DNA from: Elysia marginata
Taxonomy: Eukaryota; Mollusca; Gastropoda; Plakobranchidae
Reading direction: 5' to 3'
Assembly (NCBI GenBank): GCA_019649035.1
Contig: BMAT01013704.1
Location: 1 to 34,711, forward strand
Length of the DNA: 34,711 nucleotides
The notes below the pieces were generated by a model. That model was given only the letters and a program-made list of their open reading frames with translations. It did no database searches and was not told the origin of the DNA. A program made the position numbers and the translations under genes. This document shows positions 10,997 to 19,439 of the stretch, one piece after another. Positions within the stretch are counted from its first letter, which is position 1; each line of letters starts with the position of its first letter.

Positions 10997-11057
10997 GCTG
11001 TTCTGAAAAAGGAATTGGGACCATTAGGACAGACAAAACATTTAGAACAAAGTCATG
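10997..11057 (+). CDS. candidate exon X of a nested plus-strand gene
   Basis: A 61-nt segment between an AG (agatag) and a strong donor (catg|gtgagt). It reads AVLKKELGPLGQTKHLEQSH plus one base. The final g joins to the first two bases of exon Y to make Asp, so the phase is correct. The acceptor lacks a good pyrimidine tract, and the adjoining minus strand also reads like an exon (about 10935-11000), so this call is weak. No homology is recognised. Confidence 0.35.
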
Positions 11058-11402
11058 GTGAGTGACCTCTTCATAGATGACCGTAACCACAAACCACCCA
11101 ACTGTACAACTAAGCCTACCTCTTATTTTCTATCTTAAAATCTTTTATCCCAAGAATATTATCTTTTTGAACCTCTGACACTAATAAAAGAAGTAATGAA
11201 ATAAAATTATTATGAACTAATACTCTCCCCCCCTTAAGAAATTCTGGGCATATAAAAGGCCGACTTATCAAATTATTTAAAAAAAATGAAGGCATGAATG
11301 TTGAGCGCATGTCTTCTTTAAGAAGAGAGGTGTAAACCAGTTTACGAGCTAAAAAAGTTAAATATATTAATTTGAATTATGTTTACACGTTGAATATTTC
11401 AG

Positions 11403-11546
11403 ACAAAAAGAATGGAGTGCAGGAATATTCCCTGGTAGTGGAAATGAGATTCAGACAAATGAGGCAATACTTCGACTTTTCAAACCCTGTTGAAGCTACT
11501 GGTACAAGACTCAAGATGTCTTCTCTGGAGGACAAACCATGGACAG
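11403..11546 (+). CDS. candidate exon Y of a nested plus-strand gene
   Basis: A 144-nt exon between an acceptor (ttgaatatttcag) and a donor (gacag|gtacat). Entered in phase 1, it is fully open and reads KKNGVQEYSLVVEMRFRQMR, then QYFDFSNPVEATGTRLKMSS, then LEDKPWT, and it leaves in phase 1. The frame matches exon Z. The composition is soluble and charged, as expected of a domain preceding a membrane anchor. It sits on the strand opposite to, and inside intron 1 of, the TTD14-like gene. I do not recognise the family. Confidence 0.55.
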
Positions 11547-11773
11547 GTACATGCAACTTTCTTACAGGGTGTTTAGATTTGGATTCAAACACACAAAGAC
11601 TATGATGTGGGATTTAATTTGTGACATTTATGATTTTTCAAATCTCTGCGAGGATGCCATGCAGGTATACTTCTGAAGAATCCATAAATTTTAAAAAAAT
11701 TGACATAGGGACTATGAAGATTTTTACACTATATAAATATAATTACAGTGTAAATCTTGCATTTTTCTTTCAG

Positions 11774-11868
11774 CCATACACGGGTTGAATGATAATTTAC
11801 CACTGATGTGCCTGCTGTTGTCCTTCTTGGGGATAGCAATAAGTATTGTGATTGTAATAGCAACTTGA
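11774..11868 (+). CDS. candidate terminal exon Z with C-terminal membrane segment
   Basis: After a good acceptor (atttttctttcag) two bases complete an Ala codon from exon Y. The frame then reads IHGLNDNLPL, then MCLLLSFLGIAISIVIVIAT, and stops at TGA (11866-11868). The last 20 residues are uncharged and hydrophobic, long enough for one transmembrane helix at the extreme C-terminus. This is typical of tail-anchored proteins or of a type I protein with no cytoplasmic tail. The topology and full gene are unknown because upstream exons are not identified. The in-phase join to exon Y and the plausible anchor make the pair more likely real than chance. Confidence 0.55.
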
Positions 11869-12175
11869 GAGTTTCTTAACATAAATTTCTAAAACTGTAA
11901 AAGAATGAAGAGTGCTTTTTGCTGAATATTACTAATAACACTAGTGTATATCAGTAGGCCAAGGTGGACTTTACAATTAGTAATATGGTCTGAGAGAGAG
12001 AGAGTGCAGAGGTGAAATTGTATCAGATGAGATTTGCATAATGCAGCTTTTGAGTACATGAAATGAGTGAGATTTATGTCAAAACATAAGATGATAAGTG
12101 GAGTATAGAACTAGAAGAGGGCTCAAAGAGGATATATAAAATACATTTTTTCACACCAGAAATAATTTCATCAAC

Positions 12176-12292
12176 AAAGTCAACCCTCCTGTACCAGAAG
12201 ATGGCAGAAATGATTCAGACTCTGTCCTGAGTAGAGGGAATAATTGACAGCTAGGGACAGTGAAAGTTTGAGTACAGCAGAGGGTTGACTTT
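12176..12292. repeat. inverted repeat (hairpin) just left of the 12.3 kb element
   Basis: The arm aaagtcaaccctcctgtac (12176-12194) pairs with 12272-12292, whose reverse complement is aaagtcaaccctctgctgta plus c, across a 77-nt loop. It may be the end of a small foldback element or part of the neighbouring transposon. Confidence 0.75.
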
Positions 12293-12307
12293 TTGTGTTT
12301 ACTTCAG

Positions 12308-13446
12308 TGTCACGTAACTTACAAATTTTCTGTCACGTAACTTACACCTTTTCAGGTTGACATTACTCTAAATATGTGCAACCAAGTTTAAGTCTTTGAT
12401 TAAATGCACATGATAGCATACCATGTGCTAGCTTTCAAAATAAAATGCCACTAAATTGCTTCAAGTATGCTCTGCTCAAACCTAAAAAAGGTGTCTTTTG
12501 CGTCACGTAAAATTTTACATTGCCCATTGGCTTACTTTGGCTGACAGAGACATCAACAGAATCTGCTACAATAAGAAAGTTTTGCTTGAAGTACATTGAA
12601 CTGACATATCAACTTCACAAAAATGTGGTATTGTCTTCTGTTGCAAGTATAACAAAATTTGAACCATTATCTATGCCATCTTTTTCTTCTGATTTTGTGA
12701 AAAAAAAATGAACTAAAGGCCATGGCTGAAAAATCTGTTAAGATACCTAATATTTTGGTATTGATTCTGAAACTTTGGCCTTATATAGTTTCATAGACAA
12801 ACCAGAAAAAGACTGTGAGTGGCATTTGAATTTTTGACAAAAACTACTTGAACTCTGAATTGGAATGGCCCACATAGAGTTTCATTCTCACACAAATAGT
12901 CAGACCAAATGTTATTGCAGAACTTTTGGTCAATCCCAGACCCTTCTACTAGAAAACAAGTTTCTTATGGATAAGGCACCCCATGATAAGAGTTATTTCA
13001 GTGGGAGATAGTGATTGTGGTTCATTTTGTAGTGACCATTCAGAGGTAAAATATATGTGACGCCAAAAATGTAAGTTACCTGACACTGCAAGAACTCAAA
13101 CTATCAAGTTAATGTACAGTTTGCAGGCTAGTTGTAAAGTTTGAAGTGTAGAAAAATGGTTCTTCCAGAGATATAAGGAAATAGGTTTGAAATCTCTCAC
13201 AATTCAAAGAGTTTGACCTTTTCCGTGAAAAATAAAAAATGGCTGTTTTTACTGCCGTAAGTTACGTGACGTTTTGTTATGTTCAGAAAACACTCCAAGA
13301 TAGATGACACACAGTGATCTTATATTTGGTATCGTACATAGAAAAATGATAAAAACAGAGGGATAGTAAGTCCCTCTGATTTCTCACAAAATGACAAATC
13401 ATCTGCAAAGAGAAAAAAATGCCTCTGAAATGTAAGTTACGTGACA
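12308..13446. mobile_element. candidate non-autonomous DNA transposon with inverted motif arrays
   Basis: The two ends are a perfect 16-bp inverted repeat, TGTCACGTAACTTACA at 12308-12323 and its complement at 13431-13446. The motif recurs facing right at 12332-12345 and in part at 12502-12510. It faces left at 13257-13270 and, with one change, at 13071-13084. All forward copies are on the left and all reverse copies on the right, as expected of subterminal transposase-binding sites. No coding frame of note lies between, and I could not see a target duplication. A cluster of bZIP-like regulatory sites is the main alternative. Confidence 0.55.
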
Positions 13447-13890
13447 TGGAATGTCCCAAAAGGTCATTAAGCAAATTTGAAGATAGAATCTTACATATTG
13501 CTAAATAAAAATTAAGATTAGATTACTGGTAGTATACGCCCTAGATATGGTTGAGAACTTGGAGCAAACTCCCTGAAGTTGAGCTTAGCTGTCAAAACCT
13601 AAATTCCAATTTTCAATTGAACATCAGGGGGCAGTTTTTTCCTTCCAAAACAATCATTGCAAGATGGATTATTCATCTAACCAGAAAAACGGTCAGTGCT
13701 CCCAAGACGAATATATTGGGAAAAACACCTAGACCTTTCATCCTGAAATGATAATATTCCTAGAGTCTATATTTAACACCATTGATGTAAGATGCTGTAC
13801 ACAGTAAACCGCCCAGTAGACCAAGCATGGTACCTTGTTGGCAAATAATTATAAATGCACATAAAATGTTTCAGATAGGCCTAGTCCGAT

Positions 13891-13909
13891 AGATCTAGAT
13901 CTAGATCTA
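13891..13909. repeat. AGATCT microsatellite run
   Basis: Three overlapping units of agatct. Similar short runs occur at 14308-14330 and 14561-14574. This hexamer is a recurrent simple repeat in gastropod genomes as far as I know, and it supports the taxonomic guess. Confidence 0.85.
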
Positions 13910-14586
13910 AGGCAAATGAGTCAGAAGTCAGAAATTCTCTTTTTGAAAAAATGCTATTTAGCTCCATTTTTGGGGATATAATGCTGGGGAGGGTGACGAA
14001 ATGAAGGAAATGACAACCCATTTTTAACACCAGCGGGCCAATCCCAGGATAAAGCCCATTTTTTCTCTAGATCTTTTTTTTAATTGAATCAACAAAATTT
14101 TTAATATTTGAATTTTATTCCTGTAAATTATTGATCAATTTTTTAAGGCCGACTCATAGGACTAAAAGCTGCCACATATACAACAAATCTTCAAACTTCG
14201 AAGGAATGAACTTCTAAGAACAGACGCAAGGCCATAAACGTAGGTCACATCATGATCCTCAGATCTTGAGTTGAAGGCAGGTATATTTTAGACAGTGTGA
14301 GTGTCAAGATCTAATCTAGATCTAGATAGTCTTTTCTAATTTAGAGTTTCTAAAGGCTATAGTCATGACGTGCGAGCAAACAATACCCTGAATCTGACTC
14401 TCAATATGTCCAAATGCTAGGCCTAGAATGGCTAGATCAGTTATGTGTTCATTCGATTTGGCCTTTAAATGCAGACCTATCTTTTCCACTCCAGTTTCCG
14501 AGACTGGGCTCTGGAAATTCCAGATGATTTTTTAGATTTAAAGAATATAGATGTAGATTTAGATCTAGATCTAGTATTCAACTCAC

Positions 14587-14914
14587 CTCCAGTCAAAACG
14601 ACTTTGTAGAATTTGTGGCGATTTTCAGAACCGTCTTGCGACATATCGATCACTTTGGTGGACGAGTTGGGGTTGTTTACTTCGGAGAAATTACGTGCAT
14701 GCTCCCCGCAGAAACGTGGTAACGTCTGAAACAGCAGATGTGGTCTAGATTTGTGTACACGCGGATTTAAATAGTGTCTTGCGGCTTGATGGGGCTGCAC
14801 CAGGCTCTCTACGCGTGGGAACCGACACACACAAGAAACTCTACTGTACACTGAAGACTGGTTAACAAGGCTTTTGCTAGCCGACCTTATCGGGACCATG
14901 CAGATCACAGCCAT
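14587..14914 (-). CDS. Ttd14: TTD14-like protein, coding exon 1 with N-terminal extension
   Basis: Open from ATG at 14914 for 109 codons plus one base to a donor (gtgagt at 14586-14581). The end reads ENRHKFYKVVLTG and then G, which runs straight into PCGGKTTG of exon 2. Residues 1-35 contain Arg and Lys but no acidic residue, and the first Glu is at about 36. The head (MAVICMVPIRSASKSLVNQS) therefore resembles a mitochondrial targeting sequence. A shorter product could start at Met91 (MSQDGSENRHKFYK). I chose the first ATG because the frame is open from it and the extension has non-random codon content, but the real start is uncertain. The extension is unlike the core family and worth checking. 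Confidence 0.8.
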
Positions 14915-15149
14915 TCATAACTTTTTGGGTTGTGTTGTGACTGTGTTACATAAAAAAACGAACGCAAAACATTGCGGTTCGCAACGAAAAGAGTTACTAC
15001 GGCAAAACTTGGCAAAATAACGCGGATAGCATGATTTCCCGACTTTTTAAGTTTAAAATTAATAAATTCCATTTTCCTCATATAAAAACTATCTTGTCAA
15101 GTTGTTCACAGCCCACCATACATTTCAGAGATCATGCTTTAAATGTTTT

Positions 15150-15510
15150 AGCTGTGTTTCTCTCAGTGGCAAGGCGGTGGGTTCAAAGCTACCGGGTCAA
15201 CATAAGGCGAAGGTTCGAATCATACTGAAGACATTCGGGCATTCACGTTATACTTTAAGCCTTAATTAGATGTCTCGGAAAACTTATCCAACTACCTATG
15301 GTCAATGTATATCCATTTTTTTCTTTAACTTTTGTACATGCACCTTTTGTTTTTGTTCTGCTTGTTCGAATTGTTAATGGAGTATCTTTTGTACAAAATT
15401 GTCATCATGTCAGCATTGTTTGTTTGGGTAGACATTATTGTGAAGAGCTTCGAGCCTACATGTAGGAAGACGCGCTAAAAGTGACATCATTATTATTATA
15501 ATTATTATTA
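15150..15510 (+). mobile_element. degraded tRNA-derived SINE
   Basis: The head has a diverged tRNA-like segment (box A near ctcagtggcaaggcggtgg, box B aaggttcgaatca at 15208-15220). The tail has gaagagcttcgagcc...gacgcgcta and ends in an ATT-rich simple repeat (about 15490-15510). This is the usual layout of tRNA head, body, LINE-like tail and microsatellite. Confidence 0.6.
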
Positions 15511-15597
15511 CTTCTCACCATTGCCAACTTCATAACCTAGAAACCTTGAAATTAATTATGAGCTTTGGCGTTGTGGTCTACACAAATAAGTGTCACT

Positions 15598-16760
15598 ATA
15601 ATTACGGGTGATTTAAATCACAACACTCTGGAAAATGAACTTCCACTTTTTTATCAATATATTGACTGCCCAACCAGAGGTAAAAACATCCTTGATTTAT
15701 GTTTTGGGAACATCAAAGACGCCTACAAATGTAAAGCTCTACCGGGACTGGGGAAATCCGACCACCAAATGATCCAGTTGACACCAAAGTACCGCACCGT
15801 ACTCAAGAAAAGCAAAGTTGACAAACAAAAAGTCGTCAGTGTCTGGAACGCCGAAAACACTGAAATGTTACATGACTGTTTCGATTGCACGGATTGGAAC
15901 TCGCTAACATCGATGCACTCACGGATAGTATAACTGAGTACCGGGGTATATAAAGTTTTGTGAAAACGTAACAATAAAAAAGAAAGAAATTATGTATTTT
16001 CCAAATTCAAAACCTTGGATCAATAAAGAACTCAGAGAAGTTTTATCCTTAAAACTGAAAGCTTTCAAGAATCGTGACAAAGAAGCACTAATTAAGTGGG
16101 AGAAGAAGATCAAGGCAGGTGTTAGAGAATGTAAAAAACAATACAAAGAGAAGGTAGAACTAAATATGAAAACAAATCTAGAAATGCTTGGGATGGTCTG
16201 AGAGTTATGTCGGGAAGTACAAAAAAAAAAGAAAGCTATATTGAACGTAGATACAGATGTTAAAGAATATGCGAATAAATTGAATCAGTTTTATGCAAGA
16301 TTTGATGTAGACTACATGATTTCAGGAACACCACTGAATTAAAAATAAAAGACATATTGAGCGGTTGGGTAGAAGGACAGGATTTTGTCGTTCAAGAAAA
16401 TGATGTTAGGAGAGAGCTTGAAAAGTTAAATGTAAGAAAAGCGTGCGGTCCTGATGGTCTAAGTGGGCGTTTACTTAAAAGTTGCTACCAAGAGCTAAGC
16501 GGCATATTTACGATCTTTTTTAATTCGACAATTTCACAACACTCCCTTCCACGTATCTGGAAAATGACTGAATTAATACCTGTACCAAAAAAAGCCCTTT
16601 GTTAAATAAATAAATGACTTAAGACCTGTAGCCCTAACCTCGGTTGTGTGTAAATGTTTAGAGAGAATAATTCTCAAGGAAATTAAGAAATGTATTTTTC
16701 CATGTCAGGATGATATGCAGTTCGCCTATCGTGAGAAGAGAGGAGTAAGTGCTCCTCCGC
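15598..16760 (+). pseudogene. decayed non-LTR retrotransposon (endonuclease plus RT fragment)
   Basis: The endonuclease C-terminal part is recognisable: TGDLN near 15607, then YIDCPTRGKNILDLCFGNIK, then GLGKSDHQM with the SDH catalytic motif. After frameshifts near 15905 and 15946 the linker reads PNSKPWINKELREVLSLKLK. Another break lies near 16200. The reverse transcriptase N-terminal blocks follow: VRKACGPDGLSGRLLKSCYQ, then WKMTELIPVPKK, and after a further break DLRPVALTSVVCKCLERI and DMQFAYREKRG. Similarity ends before the catalytic (F/Y)xDD block. The first half of the endonuclease, the rest of the RT and the 3' end are missing. The order and motifs fit a Jockey/CR1-type LINE. It is non-functional. 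Confidence 0.85.
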
Positions 16761-18960
16761 AATGGCTGACTGGAGTGGCAAAAACCCTCTTGAAACTTGG
16801 GCGACGTTTAAGTGTGAATCTTTCTACGACAAACATAGCGAAGAACCAATATCAGTTTACAGTAATTGACGGTCTCATTTGGGCACGTTTCTAATTTTGA
16901 TTATAAATTTAGGCCTACATTTAGACCTGCAAAAAAAAAAACTTAGATATAGAGAAAACGTTGTTCTCAATTACAATCTGCCACGCTAATTTTAAAAGTT
17001 TGTATTTAAAAAAAGTTTTTTTTTTACAAAGTAAGGTAATTCAAAATTTTTCCCAAAACATATATCAGCACATGAAACGGTGTGTGATAGCCTTCATTAT
17101 TTAATCCCATTTCGCTACTCTTGTTGAAATCTCAATCCTAAAAGTATTTAGAGAAGGCCTATTTTATTATCTCAAAGGCATTTCGTTGTACTTGGGCGTC
17201 TTGATGAATTTCAAATATTACAATTCAGTTAAACTGAATTTTGTTGCTTATCTGTAGTGTCCACTGACAAATTTGGTACTGATTTTTGGTCTGAGTAAAA
17301 AAGCTTGAAAACTGTCGCTACTAATACAATAAAAAGACAATTAAAATTGACAGAAATAAAACAATTGTGTCTTTTAACATGACTGTGTTTGTGAGGTATC
17401 TTCATGTTATACGAAGGCAACTCCACAAAGTTTTCTTTTAAAGAAAGGAACGGCATTTTTGTTACCCAATAAACATAGTTTTCGTCTAACGGAATAACAC
17501 TTTTGTTGTCAAATATTTATTTTTCAGTGAATGTTTTTGAAGCTTTTAAAATTTTACAGCGATATCTAAAATTTCAGTGTAATTTCAAACTGTATCTAAA
17601 TTCAATTACAAACATTTTTAGTTTAACATTTAAATCACAAAGCCAGGAACAAAGTTCACATTTCAATTAAATTAATTTACATCTTTGTAGCTAATAAGCA
17701 TCACCCTGTATAAAAGAAAAAAGTCCCAAAAATTGCAACTGGTGTGTAGCAAAACACCTGATCGAGGTACCCATGCGCCAGTAGGCTACCTCCAAACTCA
17801 CCTGCCCAGTAGGCAATAAACTTATCCCGAGTGTCTTTATGGGAGGAAACTGAGCAACCCCAAGTCGTACCTGGACACAGACTTCCAACCTATAAAAAGC
17901 GCCCTACCATTTTCGTGTGAGTGTCAGTTAAGTTATGTTAACTTTGTGTACAGATTTACGGGTACTAATTGTTATAATTGATGACTCTACAGGCAGAAAT
18001 ATATTAATTAAAATACAAACAAGACCAGATTAGAACTTAGACTTTCCAAGCTGCCCCTCACCAGCCAAACCTTAGATATTCACTCCCCTCTCTCTTTCCA
18101 AGTGCCAAACAAACCTCAATTACACCAGCTAATCACACTCACCTCTATCTACCCCTTGAAGCGGCAAGAAAATATACTCAAATTACCTTTGAAATAATAA
18201 TTATATTAGTGCCTTTCTTTGTTCGATTGAGGCACTTGAAAACACAGCAGATGTGCAGCATGATAACCAGTGTATCGTCTTGTTGTGGTTTTCAAATGAT
18301 TTGAATAGGAGTGGAAGAGCCTCGACAACGCCTACATTCTGCATCCGGTATCGACTTGACACAAGTTGGTATGGCTTCTTGCCTGCCCGCTTTTTCGTAC
18401 ACCGCGAGCGGTCTAGCTATTTATAGGGTGGAAGTCTGTGCATCTGGATCGTAAGAAGACTTACGCCAAAAGATTTTAATAACTCCCCTATTAGTTAACG
18501 GCTTACGCCAGAGCTTCAGTTATTGTTGGGTCGGGATTTGTATCATTAGCGTCTTGCAATATTCAAGACGCAGAATGTTTGGATGTTGTCACACTGATTT
18601 GCATCCTATCTCGTTGGTGCAAAACACCCCCCTCCACACACACACCCACACACACTCCTTAGAGCCTGCACTGACCTCAGTCGCCTGCAATCTTGCAAAA
18701 ACAACGCGACGTGACGAAAAAACAGGCGGGTTTTTGAATTGTGAGCGAGGCGGACGCTCACGTTACATCAGCTGCCTCCCCCCTCTTCCCTTCCGCTTCT
18801 CTCCTATTATTGTGTTCATTAACTTCACTCGTTGACAGTTGGGTGAGACAAAGCTACTGAGAGAAGGTGGACTGGATAGCGCGGTAGGCACGTGTATGTT
18901 GGCTGAAAATATTCAATATTGGGCATTAAAGAAGTTAAATGTAGTGCAGGCTACACTGTA
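16761..18960. other. non-coding spacer
   Basis: No supported gene. The segment 17691-17900 is more GC-rich than its surroundings. It has an open minus-strand frame of 65 codons and ends in a TATA-like cctataaaaagc at 17888-17899. A near-identical block on the opposite strand lies at 18412-18438. A CA-rich simple repeat lies near 18633-18655. Downstream of the LINE remnant the sequence is plain AT-rich DNA. Confidence 0.55.
17873..17899. repeat. inverted repeat arm with TATA-like core (partner 18412-18438)
   Basis: gacacagacttccaacctat followed by aaaaagc here matches the reverse complement of 18412-18438 (gcacagacttccaccctata, then aatagc) at about 24 of 27 bases. The arms point toward each other about 510 bp apart, and each holds a TATAAA-type sequence. 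Similarity does not extend beyond the arms. Confidence 0.7.
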
Positions 18961-18964
18961 CAGT

Positions 18965-19275
18965 GTGGCGTCGTTGTCTAGTGGTAGACGCTTGGTTTTA
19001 GGACTGAGAGGTCTGAAGTTCGAGTCCTGCTTTCGGCAGGTCGACGTTTAGTCTTTGAAAAAGGCTATTATTTACACAAATTTCTTCGCACCACTCATGC
19101 GTTAAAGAAGTAACCGGCTATAAGCAGTGAAAGATCTTGTCAGTGTCCTAGAGTGATGCGCTTTATTAGCTGCTCCTCTGTGAGTTCAGAATGTGATTTG
19201 GTTGGTAAAGGCTTGTCGGGGAACCCATGTAAAGCGCTTGGAGCACGTTAGTGGATTAGGCGTTTTATAAAAAAC
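18965..19275 (+). mobile_element. tRNA-derived SINE, nearly complete
   Basis: The 5' head is tRNA-like: ttgtctagtggtagacgc (box A region) and agttcgagtcctg (box B) at about 19017-19029. The body carries gctgctcctctgtgagttca. The 3' tail is gtaaagcgcttggagcacg followed by ttagtggattaggcgtttta. The tail matches the minus-strand fragment at 488-586, establishing a family within the window. It is transcribed by RNA polymerase III when active and moved by a partner LINE. Confidence 0.75.
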
Positions 19276-19439
19276 CTCTTTACTTTTACAGTACACTACT
19301 CGGCCTATAGTAGCAAGTCCACGTACGCCACAGCCACATCAGCAAAAGTTGGAGGGCATGCGAAAACAACCATAGCCGTCTAATCAAGATAGCTGTACAA
19401 CAACGGACGCCCTTTGACTCTGCGGTTCGAGAGGAGGAG

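Larger units (their letters stand above)
10334..14586 (-). other. intron 1 of the TTD14-like gene
   Basis: About 4.25 kb. It contains a transposon-end-like sequence (10632-10690), two or three candidate plus-strand exons of another gene (10997-11868), a hairpin (12176-12292), a candidate DNA transposon with multiple inverted motifs (12308-13446) and AGATCT microsatellite runs. Confidence 0.7.

Noticed and set aside
11383-11592. Minus-strand 69-codon frame opposite candidate exon Y
   Set aside because: The plus-strand reading has in-phase splice partners and a membrane tail. The minus-strand reading has none.
17691-17888. Minus-strand 65-codon frame with a gtgagt-like donor inside
   Set aside because: GC-richer than its surroundings but with no matching partner exon. 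It could equally be the edge of a repeat with a TATA-type end. I kept it as a note under the spacer only.
18965-19050. Functional tRNA gene
   Set aside because: Box A and B are present but the sequence continues into a SINE body and tail shared with 488-586. The same applies to 31371-31462 and 34114-34186.
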